A DNA stretch of 64,000 bases from Pyrinomonadaceae bacterium (GTDB lineage Bacteria; Acidobacteriota; Blastocatellia; Pyrinomonadales; Pyrinomonadaceae): positions 1,091,525 through 1,155,524 of the forward strand of contig JAJQRF010000002.1 in assembly GCA_021228405.1 (NCBI GenBank). Direction: 5' to 3'. A program made the position numbers and the translations under genes. The notes under the pieces are model-generated. The model was not told the origin of the DNA, ran no database searches, and worked only from the letters and a program-made list of their open reading frames with translations. The number at the start of each line of letters is the position of its first letter. The stretch's first letter is position 1. Shown here in pieces: positions 53,628-62,296 of the stretch.

Positions 53628-53793
53628 AAGATAAGACAACTGTGGGAAACTCAAGATAGTTTCCACATCCTGAAAAATAAGCTATCAGAAAAAAACAAAA
53701 CGGTGCTTTTTTCCGGTCGCGACGTTGCTAAATTGTATTACTACTTCGGGTAATGATTCGGTTTAAGGTCAAGTTGACAGCGCACAAAAAAAA

Positions 53794-53834
53794 TGGGATT
53801 AAGGTCGCGTTATCAATGCTCGACCTTAATCCCA
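53794..53834 (-). terminator. Strong terminator after the Dam gene
   Basis: A 14-bp stem (TGGGATTAAGGTCG / CGACCTTAATCCCA) followed by eight T on the minus strand. Confidence 0.85.
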
Positions 53835-53880
53835 AACGAAATATAATGTTTCTTATTTAATAAGTCAATTGAAAAGAGAA

Positions 53881-54681
53881 TCAATGCAAATTTAATGCAT
53901 TTGCGGTGCGGGGTGGAAGCCATAGCGATTCGGTTTTCATTGCGCCGCCCATTACTCGTGCCTGCCGATCGACGCGCATCCAGCCTTTATGCTCGAAAAG
54001 CTCCGTGTAGATCGGCGAACTGTAACCGCTCAAGATCACGAAGCCTTTTAGTGTGTAGAGAAGCTCCGCAAACTCGCGGTGCGCTTGGTTAGTCATTTCG
54101 TGAGAATATGAATTACTTGTCGTGCGCGTCGAAAAAACATACGGCGGATCGAGATAAAAAAGCGTTTCTTCAGCGTCGAGTTCGCGGATGAGCCTTAACG
54201 CGTCGCGGTTTTCGATCTGGACCCGCTGAAGGCGTTCGGAAGCGGCAAAAAGATTATCTTCGCGGATGTCATCGCGCATACATCGTTTGCCTTTGTTAGA
54301 TCGTCGCCAGCTTCCGCGATCTGTCGTGTATTGACCTGAAAAACTCATCCAAAGCCGCCAAAACAATTTTCGCGCGGATTCGAGCGGATTTTCGTTTTCT
54401 GCTTCCTCAAGAGAAAATTCATATTCTTTTCGCGCCCAAGGAGTTAGATTGATCTGTTGGATTAACTCCTTTGGTCGCTCACGTAGGATGCGAAAGAAAT
54501 TCACGATTTTGTCATTCAGATCGTTGTAGGTTTCGAGCCGTGACGGTTGTTTTTGAAAAAGCACGTTTGCCGCGCCGCCGAACGGTTCGACGTAATGAAA
54601 ATGTGCAGGGAAATAAGAGATTATCCATTGGGCAAGCAAAAATTTACTACCGTAATATTTGAGAACGGGATGTTTTACCAT
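53881..54681 (-). CDS. dam: DNA adenine methylase (Dam/D12 class)
   Basis: 266 residues. AdoMet-binding EPFGGAANV near residue 33, catalytic DPPY in LFYLDPPYVF and the N-terminal KYYGSKF loop define the D12 N6-adenine methyltransferase class. It is an orphan methylase with no paired nuclease next to it, and probably protects phage DNA from host restriction or marks DNA for phage control. Confidence 0.9.
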   Translation of the reverse strand: MVKHPVLKYYGSKFLLAQWIISYFPAHFHYVEPFGGAANVLFQKQPSRLETYNDLNDKIVNFFRILRERPKELIQQINLTPWARKEYEFSLEEAENENPLESARKLFWRLWMSFSGQYTTDRGSWRRSNKGKRCMRDDIREDNLFAASERLQRVQIENRDALRLIRELDAEETLFYLDPPYVFSTRTTSNSYSHEMTNQAHREFAELLYTLKGFVILSGYSSPIYTELFEHKGWMRVDRQARVMGGAMKTESLWLPPRTANALNLH

Positions 54682-54866
54682 GTTGAGAAAATTGTAGATT
54701 TTGTGAAGTCGTGAATTTGTGGGTTTTCACGCTGAACGGCAAAGTATCAATTTTTTCATTTTCAAACAATCCCTGTTTCGGTATTACCTGAAAAAATCTA
54801 TTACCACAAATAGTAATACCTAAAAAGGGATTATCCGAAGCGTTTTCATTGGTTATATTTTCCGTA

Positions 54867-55085
54867 ATGATCGAAAACAAATTTCAGCAAATCGCCCAGG
54901 AAAAAGGAATCAGAACCGCCTATCAATTTCAAAAGCTCTCAGGATTTGCTCCGGCAATGGCGGCACATCTTTACAAAGGCGATTGGACGCGAATCGACAT
55001 CAAAACACTCAATACGGTCTGCAATCTTTTCAAATGCACTCCGAATGATATTTTCGTTTTTACGCCTGACAAGGAAGACCAGTGA
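54867..55085 (+). CDS. XRE-type regulator (plus strand)
   Basis: A 72-residue HTH protein (RTAYQFQKLSGFAPAMAAHLYKGDWTRIDIKTLNTVCNLFKCTPNDIF), Cro/CI-like in length and helix pattern. It is one of few plus-strand genes among early genes on the minus strand, divergent from the Dam gene. A lysogeny repressor role is possible. Confidence 0.7.
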   Translation: MIENKFQQIAQEKGIRTAYQFQKLSGFAPAMAAHLYKGDWTRIDIKTLNTVCNLFKCTPNDIFVFTPDKEDQ

Positions 55086-55093
55086 CAATAAAA

Positions 55094-55570
55094 TCAACGC
55101 GGATAGATTGGAACACGAATTCCCAAATGCTCATTGACGATAACTGAAGCCGAAAAAGCGGACCTGCAAACTTCCGTGCGATACCCAAGTGACGCAAAAA
55201 ATTCGTGAAAAAACAATTGTTCCGGCGATTGCTGGCTTTTCTCGGATTCGGTTTTGAATTCGATTAGCAGACCATGATATTTTCCGTCAGCTGATGGTGA
55301 TAAACAGATCACGTCCTGAATGCCTTCCGTCAAACCTTGCAAGACCATCGCCGCCGCGTAAGCCTTGTTTTCCGTCCAGAATCCGTTTGGCACGGCAAAG
55401 ATACATTTTAGGATCGGGAATTGTCGTTTGTGGATGTTTCGCCACGCGATGAAGCTGGCTTGAATGTTTTTTTCTGGCGTGACAACTTTTTTGGATTTGG
55501 CAGATTCTTTGAGTGTTTGAGGTTTTCCGCGTCCGTCGAAAAGTCCGCCCGTGAGATTGCGGTTTTTCAT
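55094..55570 (-). CDS. VRR-NUC domain nuclease
   Basis: 158 residues. EKNIQASFIAW, VPNGFWTENKAYAAAMVLQGL, IQDVICL, HGLLIEFKT and the later GYRTEVCRS match the VRR-NUC (PD-(D/E)xK) family, often found in phages near replication genes. A DNA-processing role is expected. Confidence 0.85.
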   Translation of the reverse strand: MKNRNLTGGLFDGRGKPQTLKESAKSKKVVTPEKNIQASFIAWRNIHKRQFPILKCIFAVPNGFWTENKAYAAAMVLQGLTEGIQDVICLSPSADGKYHGLLIEFKTESEKSQQSPEQLFFHEFFASLGYRTEVCRSAFSASVIVNEHLGIRVPIYPR

Positions 55571-55617
55571 ACAAACTATTTTAGTTTTATTTCGGATAAC
55601 GGTATTATCAGCCCAAT

Positions 55618-55875
55618 ATGGAAGTTAAAGAAGCATTTATAAATCGTGAATTGGCAGCAAGGGAAATTGAGAAAAATTTAGTTGAAAATTATAATCGCCT
55701 TAAAAGTGATGATCTTGGCGGGAATTTTAACATTTCTGCTGATGATTATGCGTTGCTACTCGAAGGAATCGAAGAAGGCTGGATAAAAGAACCGATTATA
55801 AAAACCGAAGCCGGAATAATGATTGGTCCGGATGCGGTCAATATTTCGAGTGAACCGTTAAATGCTACTGAGTAA
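55618..55875 (+). CDS. Small hypothetical protein (85 aa, plus strand)
   Basis: An acidic helical protein (VKEAFINRELAAREIEKNL). Its 3' end overlaps the zinc-ribbon gene on the other strand. No family is recognised. There is no clear ribosome site. Confidence 0.5.
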   Translation: MEVKEAFINRELAAREIEKNLVENYNRLKSDDLGGNFNISADDYALLLEGIEEGWIKEPIIKTEAGIMIGPDAVNISSEPLNATE

Positions 55876-56037
55876 ACGACAAAAAAGAGATGTCAGAATA
55901 AGGATTATCGGTACTAACAAAATGCCTATAATGACTTTGCCGACAGTCCAATATTTCAACTGCCTGCCGCATCTCGGACAAGCTACAGCTTTCGACGAAA
56001 CGCTATGTCCGCAGTCAACGCAAAGATCGAGTGCCAT
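55858..56037 (-). CDS. 59-aa zinc-ribbon membrane protein
   Basis: CVDCG and CPRCG (12 residues apart) form a zinc ribbon, followed by one membrane helix (VIIGILLVPIILIL). The ATG lies 2 nt after the stop of the Gly-rich gene. Small ribbon-plus-helix proteins of this type are common in bacteria; a membrane role for the phage is possible. Confidence 0.65.
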   Translation of the reverse strand: MALDLCVDCGHSVSSKAVACPRCGRQLKYWTVGKVIIGILLVPIILILTSLFCRLLSSI

Positions 56038-56039
56038 AT

Positions 56040-56228
56040 TTAACCGCCGATCGGCACGTGTCCGGGCGAGCCCATATTGCCAATGAAAGTTGCGCCCATT
56101 TGACCGATCTCGGGCGGTGCGCCCATATTGCCGTCGAATACGCCGCCGTTCGGTATATCTCCAATAAAACCGCCGCCGTGTGAATTACCGTTTCCAAAGG
56201 GTGGAAAACTCATATTTCCTTTATTCAT
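56040..56228 (-). CDS. Gly/Pro-rich small protein (62 aa)
   Basis: The ATG at 56228 is chosen; a longer upstream frame lacks composition continuity. It is rich in G, P, N, M and F with repeated GxxG words (NGNSHGGG, PNGGVFDGNMG). Probably disordered. It pairs with the zinc-ribbon gene downstream (2-nt gap). Confidence 0.5.
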   Translation of the reverse strand: MNKGNMSFPPFGNGNSHGGGFIGDIPNGGVFDGNMGAPPEIGQMGATFIGNMGSPGHVPIGG

Positions 56229-56342
56229 AGTGGGAAAAATATAGCACGAAAAATTTAATTTACAAATCAATTTCCAACAAATATCTTGTGATAACTATGC
56301 TCATTTGTGTTATATTTTCAAAAAAATTAGGCAGATAACTCT

Positions 56343-56804
56343 ATGACAAAATTCTTGGTTGGTTTAGGATACGAAAACTTTAGTGAGGGCAAATTCCAAC
56401 TTGTCGAAGCTGAGAACTCCGATGAAGCAAAGATTAAATTCATCAAAAATCAAAATATGATTGATGATGAATTTTTTACTGAGTATTTAAGTTCCAAGTC
56501 AGAGTTTGATAGTTTTGCAGGGAAATTTTGGCAAGAGCCTTTACATAATCAACAAATCTTCCTTGGAGTAGGTCAAACCATAAGTCAAGAAAAATTTGAA
56601 GAAAAGATAAAAAACTTTTTTGAAAACAATTCCGATTATGCAGATATATACCTTAAGGAATATTTTTCAGATGCAGAAGAAATTGATCTGGACACCTTCC
56701 CTGAGGAAATGCAAATCTTGATTTATATGAAAACCAATAAGGGAGACTTGGCTACTTTTGAACTTGATAAACTGCATTTGAAGCAAAATAAACGTTGGCG
56801 GTAA
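56343..56804 (+). CDS. Hypothetical protein (153 aa, plus strand)
   Basis: A low-GC acidic protein with alternating helices and strands. The N terminus FLVGLGYENFSEGKFQ ... ENSDEAKIKFI looks like a small alpha/beta domain. No family is recognised. It stands alone and reads against its neighbours, so it may be cargo. Confidence 0.6.
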   Translation: MTKFLVGLGYENFSEGKFQLVEAENSDEAKIKFIKNQNMIDDEFFTEYLSSKSEFDSFAGKFWQEPLHNQQIFLGVGQTISQEKFEEKIKNFFENNSDYADIYLKEYFSDAEEIDLDTFPEEMQILIYMKTNKGDLATFELDKLHLKQNKRWR

Positions 56805-56840
56805 CATCATTATTCATCGAGTTAAACCAAACTTCCTGCA

Positions 56841-57146
56841 TTATTTTTCCTCTTTGCGCCGAATTTCTTCGCGTAAATTACGCATTGAAATGAGCATTCC
56901 GGTTTTGACATCATCTTCTATAATGCCGATTTCATTGGTGAAAAATTGCCAGATCAATTCATCCGTTTCCGCAGCTTCAGCGGCTTCGAGAATTGACAGC
57001 GCAAACGCTCGCGCATCCGACGGCAAAAGCTGAATCTCGAACGTGATTCCATAAGATAATTTGACCAGACCTTTTCGACTCTTATGACCGAACAAACTTT
57101 CGGCATAAAGCATTCCTTCATTTATTTCATGTTCTTCGTTTTTCAT
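56841..57146 (-). CDS. Phage early hypothetical protein (101 aa)
   Basis: A helical protein with LLPSDARAFALSILEAAEAAETDELIWQFF. It overlaps the next gene by 4 bp (ATGA). Function unknown. Confidence 0.6.
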   Translation of the reverse strand: MKNEEHEINEGMLYAESLFGHKSRKGLVKLSYGITFEIQLLPSDARAFALSILEAAEAAETDELIWQFFTNEIGIIEDDVKTGMLISMRNLREEIRRKEEK

Positions 57147-57514
57147 TTTTCCTCCGTTTGGTCAGGTGTGATTATCTTCAGTTCCTGCACCGAGTCGATT
57201 TCATAAATCGGCATATTTTCAAATTCGGCAACTTTTTTCTGCAGGCGCGTAATGTGCGATTTGTAGCCTTTTATGCTCAGTTTTAATTGAGCATTTTCGG
57301 CTTTTGAATTTTGCAAAAGACTAAAGTTCCGATATGCTCTGGCTTTTTCCGCTTCGATCTGGCGAAGCAATTCGACATAATTTTTCGACATCACTTCCAG
57401 CGCGTCGGCGATGCGCTGAAGACAGCCTGTTTGAATTTCTTCGGAAGTCGGATTCTCACCAACCGTTCCCCATCCTTGACGCGATACATTTTTCAAATTT
57501 TTACTCATATTCAA
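57143..57514 (-). CDS. Phage early coiled-coil protein (123 aa)
   Basis: The middle is a coiled coil (VELLRQIEAEKARAYR ... LKLSIKGYKSHITRLQKKVAE). It is part of a tight early operon with 4-bp overlaps. Function unknown. Confidence 0.6.
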   Translation of the reverse strand: MNMSKNLKNVSRQGWGTVGENPTSEEIQTGCLQRIADALEVMSKNYVELLRQIEAEKARAYRNFSLLQNSKAENAQLKLSIKGYKSHITRLQKKVAEFENMPIYEIDSVQELKIITPDQTEEK

Positions 57515-57523
57515 CCTACCTAT

Positions 57524-57781
57524 TCAACCTTTCGGAAATATTTCGTCCGGGAAATCAACATCGACGTGATTTGCTTTTGCCGTATTTTGAATTTCGCCGG
57601 TGATGATGTCACGCAGCTCTTGCAATCGCAGATGTCCAATCGAAAGAAATAAAAAATCTTTCATCAAGGTTGCGTCTTCGCCGGATTCACAGGCTTTCGC
57701 GCAATTATTCGCCAAGTCAGCAATATTCCGAAAGGTTTCGGCAAAACGTTTTTTCTCTCTGTCGTTCAAATTAAATTTCAT
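57524..57781 (-). CDS. Phage early helical protein (85 aa)
   Basis: A small helical protein (RDRE-like start DREKKRFAETFRNIADLANNC). It overlaps the upstream replication-type gene by 4 bp. Function unknown. Confidence 0.6.
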   Translation of the reverse strand: MKFNLNDREKKRFAETFRNIADLANNCAKACESGEDATLMKDFLFLSIGHLRLQELRDIITGEIQNTAKANHVDVDFPDEIFPKG

Positions 57782-58857
57782 TTTTCAAGCTCCTCCATAA
57801 GCCATTTCCAATCACTTACCGTGTAGAATTCCGACATCGCTTGCAGATTGTCGAGCGATGTTTCACGCAGCATTCCGCGTAATATCTTCAGTGCGGCTTC
57901 GCGTCCTTTGACATTGAGCGGTAAAGATTCCGTTTCGTAAATCAATTCAGGCAGATCGCCCGCGTCTTTTCCCGGCTCGAAAGGTTTGTTCGGATGCCCG
58001 TTTCCATTGCTGTTTCCATCTTTCCAAGGGAATCTTTGAGGCGGTAATTTCGTTTCGTTCGGGATGAAAAGCCAATCGTCGAAGCTCTGCGGACTGCCTT
58101 TGAAAGACCTCCAAATCTCGAAAGAATTCTTGAAGAACAAAACATCTTTCGCGTTGATTTCCCGAATGATACGATCCCAGATGTCTTTTGTCGGATAACG
58201 ACCAGTAATAGCTTTAACCATTTGGATGGCAGGGTGCTTTATTCGATTGTCGGCAGGCTTTCCGGCAGGCGCGGCGTTCGTAGGCTTCTTTGAAGCGGAC
58301 GAGCGAGGCGCGGGCTTTTCGGCGGGCTTTCTCAATTTTTTTGCACCGGGCGCGGCAACGCGAGTTGCCCCACTGGTTCCATTAACAGGTTCATTGGGCT
58401 GGTTAAGAACATCCTTTAAAGGCGTGTTCAAATCATTAGAACTTTGCGTTCTAATCTTTAGAATTTCAGTTCTATTTATTAGAACTTTTACGCCGTGAAA
58501 ATCCGTTCTGGAAATCAAGATTTTTTGACCTTTTTCGTCTTTCAAAAAATTCCCGTTTTCATCTTTTGCAAACTCCAGATCGTAAAATCCTTTGAGCGGA
58601 CGAATGATTTTTTTATTTTCTTCACGCAAAATCCAAAATTTTTCTTCCAAAAAATCAATTAATTGCGAAACATTAGTTTTGGCAATACCTGTATCTCTTG
58701 AAATCCTCAGTTGCGACGGGAAACAAACACCCGTGTCTTTGTTGCGGCGTTTGCAGAAATGAACGAACAGTCGGTAAGCGACATAGCTTACTTGACCTTT
58801 TTCCGTTACTAATTCGTCTTTCATATCCTCGTCGGCAGAATCCGGGACGTAAGCCAT
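57778..58857 (-). CDS. Phage replication-type protein with winged HTH
   Basis: 359 residues. The N-terminal ~90 residues have the helix_turn_helix_36 layout used by phage replication and plasmid initiators (SYVAYRLFVHFCKRR ... SQLRISRDTGIAKTNVSQLIDFLEEK). A basic P/A-rich linker follows (~165-200), then a C-terminal helical part. DnaD-like or replisome-organiser roles are plausible. No helicase is seen nearby. Confidence 0.7.
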   Translation of the reverse strand: MAYVPDSADEDMKDELVTEKGQVSYVAYRLFVHFCKRRNKDTGVCFPSQLRISRDTGIAKTNVSQLIDFLEEKFWILREENKKIIRPLKGFYDLEFAKDENGNFLKDEKGQKILISRTDFHGVKVLINRTEILKIRTQSSNDLNTPLKDVLNQPNEPVNGTSGATRVAAPGAKKLRKPAEKPAPRSSASKKPTNAAPAGKPADNRIKHPAIQMVKAITGRYPTKDIWDRIIREINAKDVLFFKNSFEIWRSFKGSPQSFDDWLFIPNETKLPPQRFPWKDGNSNGNGHPNKPFEPGKDAGDLPELIYETESLPLNVKGREAALKILRGMLRETSLDNLQAMSEFYTVSDWKWLMEELEK

Positions 58858-58861
58858 AAAT

Positions 58862-59083
58862 CTACAAAATCAAATGTAAAGAAATCGCTTCAGCCGCAAT
58901 GGAAGGTTTTTCGCATTGCTGCAATTCGCGCAAAAACTCATCTTGCCGATCATTTTCAGGCACGAGAACACGCGTAATAAAACAAATGACCTCAATGCCG
59001 CTGTCGGTCGTTCCTTCCCAGATGCGCGCCGGAACGCCGTCGAGGGTGACGACTTTCTCCGTGTTTTGAATCGTAATTACCAT
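58862..59083 (-). CDS. Small beta protein (73 aa)
   Basis: The ATG at 59083 is preferred. Strand-rich (MVITIQNTEKVVTLDGVPARIWEG), with a helical end. It ends 4 bp before the replication-type gene. No family is recognised. Confidence 0.6.
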   Translation of the reverse strand: MVITIQNTEKVVTLDGVPARIWEGTTDSGIEVICFITRVLVPENDRQDEFLRELQQCEKPSIAAEAISLHLIL

Positions 59084-59107
59084 AGTTCGTAAAAATTGCC
59101 GCCTAAA

Positions 59108-59320
59108 AAACGGATCGCTTTTCAACTACTCGCAAAAGTATCAAGCAATCCGTTTTGCCCAAGGAGACGAGCCGCATATGCCTTCGGCTCGTTTTTCACG
59201 CATATCTCTTGATAGGGTGAAACTTGTAAAAATTGAATGGACGGCTTGCTCTGTCGTGTCGATTCGAGCCGTCCATTCGCCCCAATTCACACGATCAAGC
59301 AGTAAGATAAATCGTGTGAA
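59108..59320 (-). ncRNA. Four-hairpin structured intergenic RNA candidate
   Basis: H1 59108-59120/59143-59155 (13 bp; paired on the minus strand with one G-U), H2 59168-59175/59185-59192, H3 59235-59246/59267-59278 (12 bp perfect), H4 59286-59295/59311-59320 (10 bp perfect). They lie one after another between the ParB-like gene and the next gene on the same strand, with almost no spare sequence. No known RNA family is recognised. Confidence 0.55.
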
Positions 59321-59331
59321 CCTTCCGAGAA

Positions 59332-61032
59332 TCAATCGCCCGTTTCCTCGACGGCAAGCCAAAACTTCGGAATTTCGATCTCATAACCGTTCTGCACGTG
59401 TCCGAGATAATCTTCCGCTTTTGCCTTGAATTCCAGCGGCGCAAGTTCGTAGCGAATTTGGGCATCTAGTAATTTGAAATTTCCGTCCGCAAATTCGCGG
59501 AAAAGCCGCGCTAAACCTTCCGTATCACTATTCGAGTAAAATCCTTCGAGTTTGTAGGTCAAAAGGAATAAAAGGCGCGATTGCTGAACTTTCGTGAGCT
59601 TTCCGATCCAGATTTCAAATGCTGCGGACTGGTGATTCGACGGGCAATTTTTCCACGTTTTGATGATTGTAAAAATGAAGTTCTGCACGTCATAACCCGA
59701 ATCGTCCCAGAGCCGCAAAATCAGCGCGGAAATCAGATCGTTATACATCCAGAACGGTTTGTAATCGTCGAAAAACGCGATCGAAGATTTGAAGACTTTC
59801 ACACGCGCTTCTTTCTTAATTTTTTCGTTCAATTCTCGTTCGAGTTTTTCCCGGTCGGAATGCGACATTTTCGGCTTCTGCTCTTTCGGAAAATGGATTT
59901 CGCACGTCTCGTTCGTGCAGGTCCATTTCGAGCGATTGCGATCGTCGCCGTCTCCGATGATTGCCGGAATGGAAAATGGGCACTCGGGCTGCTCGATCAC
60001 GGGAGTGTATATCACCGTTTCACCAAAGGCTTTCTCGGTCGTTGGACGCGTCGCGACGACCGGAACTTCTTTGGATAATTCTGAGATCGGTTTATTTTCG
60101 GGATTCGGCAGTCTTAAAGCCGCTTCTTCACGCTGAAGACGGAAAAAAGTGGAAGCCTTAAGATTAAAGCAATCTGCGTTCAGGCAGGCGGCATCGCCGT
60201 CGAAGCGCATTCCGAATAAGTCGGGTTGATTGATCGTGTTTTCTTTACAATCCAAACATTTAAGTCCGTAAACGTGCAGGCGCGGGTCTTCCGTATCGAA
60301 CGGTGCCTTTTCAAGTTTTCGCCCGAAATTGTCTTCGATTATTTCCTCGAACTGCTCGAAAGGTAAGGGGCGATTTTCGATATTGTTGCCGCGATAGGCG
60401 AAATTGCCGGCAATTATCTTTTCCTGCACCTTTGGCTTGAAAGAGGCGATTTTGAGTGCGTGACGTTTCGGCAGAAGTTTCTTTGAAAGCTGTATTTTCG
60501 CTTCGTCGATAAGATCGTTCAAAAGGATCATTTCGAGCACGTCTTTGTTCGATTTGATATTGAATTTGTCCCGTATCTCTGTGATCGAGAAATTTTCTTT
60601 TTCGTGAAGGTGTTTGAAAAGAAAAGCGTCAACGAGGGGATCGTTGTCCTGGCGGTCGTGATTTTCTTTGTATTGAACTTCCAACGCCTGCACGTCGGTT
60701 AAGTTGCGGACGACGCAATCGAGCGTTTCGATGCCGACTTTTTGCACTGCTCGCCAACGACGTTCGCCCGAAATTATTTCGTGTTTTTTCAGGGATTCTA
60801 TCCAGCGAACAATTGCCGGTTCGATCTGCATCGACGATTTGATCGAAAGTCCCAAATCCAGCAAATCTTCTTCGCGATAAGTTTGGCGACGGATTGCCGC
60901 AAAATCGAATGACGACGGAAAAATTTCTCCAGTCGGAATGGCAATGATCGAATTTGAAATGATGACTTGCGCCGTATTTTCTTCAGGCAAAACTTTAGGA
61001 GGTTTTGCGGGTTTCTCTTTTGTCTTGGACAT
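59332..61032 (-). CDS. ParB-like partition / nuclease-domain protein
   Basis: 566 residues. N-terminal ParB/Spo0J core: IAIPTGEIFPSSFDF, GERRWRA and ENHDRQDNDPLVDA, with the helix-turn-helix-like part following. The C-terminal ~300 residues have CLDC and CNETCEIHF zinc sites and helical repeats. It may act in DNA partition or transcription control (phage ParB/KorB-like); no ParA is seen. CTP-dependent DNA clamping is known for ParB proteins generally. Confidence 0.82.
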   Translation of the reverse strand: MSKTKEKPAKPPKVLPEENTAQVIISNSIIAIPTGEIFPSSFDFAAIRRQTYREEDLLDLGLSIKSSMQIEPAIVRWIESLKKHEIISGERRWRAVQKVGIETLDCVVRNLTDVQALEVQYKENHDRQDNDPLVDAFLFKHLHEKENFSITEIRDKFNIKSNKDVLEMILLNDLIDEAKIQLSKKLLPKRHALKIASFKPKVQEKIIAGNFAYRGNNIENRPLPFEQFEEIIEDNFGRKLEKAPFDTEDPRLHVYGLKCLDCKENTINQPDLFGMRFDGDAACLNADCFNLKASTFFRLQREEAALRLPNPENKPISELSKEVPVVATRPTTEKAFGETVIYTPVIEQPECPFSIPAIIGDGDDRNRSKWTCTNETCEIHFPKEQKPKMSHSDREKLERELNEKIKKEARVKVFKSSIAFFDDYKPFWMYNDLISALILRLWDDSGYDVQNFIFTIIKTWKNCPSNHQSAAFEIWIGKLTKVQQSRLLFLLTYKLEGFYSNSDTEGLARLFREFADGNFKLLDAQIRYELAPLEFKAKAEDYLGHVQNGYEIEIPKFWLAVEETGD

Positions 61033-61086
61033 CTGCTATATTTATCTCCTGTCTTGGTAAATTCCTAAACTTTAAGGGAAAAATTC

Positions 61087-61124
61087 AAAGGACTGATGAA
61101 GCGCAATTCGTCAGTCCTTTTTGC
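61087..61124. terminator. Terminator-like hairpin
   Basis: AAAGGACTGA / TCAGTCCTTT with T-run on the plus strand, between the ParB-like gene and a small membrane ORF. Confidence 0.6.
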
Positions 61125-61125
61125 G

Positions 61126-61251
61126 TTATCGGTAAACGAGCGTAAAAAACACCGCGAAAGCGATGAATCCGCTCATTGCCAAAACGATAAAAAATCTTCT
61201 CAAATCTTTGCGAAACTGTTTCTCTTGTTCGCATTCTTCGCAATTGCACAT
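61126..61251 (-). CDS. 41-aa membrane micro-protein
   Basis: MCNCEECEQEK then a membrane helix (FIVLAMSGFIAFAVFFTLVY). It starts 8 nt after the stop of the 68-aa gene in the same operon. The two Cys pairs near the N terminus (CNC, EEC) could bind metal. Confidence 0.55.
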   Translation of the reverse strand: MCNCEECEQEKQFRKDLRRFFIVLAMSGFIAFAVFFTLVYR

Positions 61252-61259
61252 AAAATTTT

Positions 61260-61466
61260 TCAAGCCGCCAATTTCAGCCGTTCACTTTCCGAGCGCGGTT
61301 GATGATTACATTTCCCGTGCTGGCGTTGCCATTCGAGTTCGCCGCCGATGGCAAAAGTATCGATCCAGCCGTGCGCGATGCAAAGCTTTTCCCGATTTTT
61401 AATGGTCAGTTTACCGCTTTCGACCGTGCGGATTTTCGGTCTTTCTTCACCGTGCTTCATTTTCAC
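61260..61466 (-). CDS. Phage early small protein (68 aa)
   Basis: A basic protein with H, C and W residues (KLCIAHGWIDTFAIGGELEWQRQHGKCNHQP). It may bind one zinc. It starts 1 bp after the stop of the preceding gene. Function unknown. Confidence 0.55.
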   Translation of the reverse strand: MKMKHGEERPKIRTVESGKLTIKNREKLCIAHGWIDTFAIGGELEWQRQHGKCNHQPRSESERLKLAA

Positions 61467-61467
61467 C

Positions 61468-61722
61468 TCACGCGACGAGCTTCAGCCGTTTTTCAGTTTT
61501 GGTTGGTTTCAAAGTTCTGGCTTGTTTGGCGATTGCGTCATCTATCCATTTGGCGCGGAGTTCGACGACCTCTTCCAAAATTGCGGAAATACGTCTGCCT
61601 TTCGGCACGAGCGTTAAACCTTCCGTTCCGCACAAACCTTTGCGAATTGTGCTTTCATCCAGATCGAGCAGGGTGGCGGCGCAGCAAAGACCGATCAAAG
61701 TTTTTTTCTTAATCAGCGGCAT
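61468..61722 (-). CDS. Phage early HTH-like protein (84 aa)
   Basis: Helical, with AATLLDLDESTIRKGLCGTEGLTLVPKGRRISAI resembling a DNA-binding helix-turn-helix with a wing. Probably an early regulator. Confidence 0.6.
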   Translation of the reverse strand: MPLIKKKTLIGLCCAATLLDLDESTIRKGLCGTEGLTLVPKGRRISAILEEVVELRAKWIDDAIAKQARTLKPTKTEKRLKLVA

Positions 61723-61742
61723 AAAATCCTTCCCTCGGTTCG

Positions 61743-61955
61743 TTAAAAAGAAAATTGATTGTTGATTTGCTGGATGCGCGGACGCGTTCGCACGGGCTTC
61801 TCGGCGATTTCACGAACCTGAACTTTTTTATCAGGCAATTTATAACCGGTCTTAAGGTGGAAGTTTTCCTGAGCGCGTTTGATCGCTGCTTCACCGACTG
61901 AGTTAGTCAGTCGTGGTTCAGGCACAAAGAGATCGGAAAAATCGAAGTAAGACAT
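61743..61955 (-). CDS. Phage early small protein (70 aa)
   Basis: A helical/disordered basic protein (AIKRAQENFHLKTGYKLPDKKVQVREIAEK). Its start overlaps the upstream stop (TAATG at 61953-61957). Function unknown. Confidence 0.6.
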   Translation of the reverse strand: MSYFDFSDLFVPEPRLTNSVGEAAIKRAQENFHLKTGYKLPDKKVQVREIAEKPVRTRPRIQQINNQFSF

Positions 61956-62140
61956 TATGCCGCGACCTCCTTAGATTCTTCTTTTGCAATTTCTTCAGCG
62001 TATTGCTCAAGAATAAAAAGGACGTGTTGCGTTCTTGAGCGGCGATTTTTTTTTGCTTCGCTGACGATAACCTCGTTGACCTCAACCGGAACTTGCAACC
62101 AAAAACGAACAGGTTCGCTTGAATTATTTGTATTTGCCAT
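61955..62140 (-). CDS. Arc-like ribbon-helix-helix protein (61 aa)
   Basis: A strand PVRFWLQVPVEVNEVIVSEAKKNRRSRTQHVLFILEQYA is followed by helices, as in Arc/MetJ-type repressors. First gene of the minus early operon, divergent from another RHH protein at 62290. Confidence 0.7.
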   Translation of the reverse strand: MANTNNSSEPVRFWLQVPVEVNEVIVSEAKKNRRSRTQHVLFILEQYAEEIAKEESKEVAA

Positions 62141-62281
62141 ATTGTTAGATTTGACCGCTTTTAGATGTCATTTGTATCTACTTTGTCGGACAATGTAAAC
62201 AAAATTACACCAAAAGATAGCCAGTGTCAACATTTTCGTTGGAAATATTTTGTCTTTTGTTGTATTCCTGTTGTATGACTA

Positions 62282-62296
62282 TTGACACCATGTCAA
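62282..62296. promoter_or_regulatory. TTGACA-N3-TGTCAA inverted repeat over a start codon
   Basis: 6-bp arms flanking CCA; the ATG of the plus-strand RHH gene (62290) lies inside. A related TGTCAA word lies at 62225. Likely operator for one of the RHH proteins. Confidence 0.5.

Noticed and set aside
59141..59429. Short frames over the four-hairpin region
   Set aside because: They are forced by the repeated stems, have no ribosome site and differ between strands.
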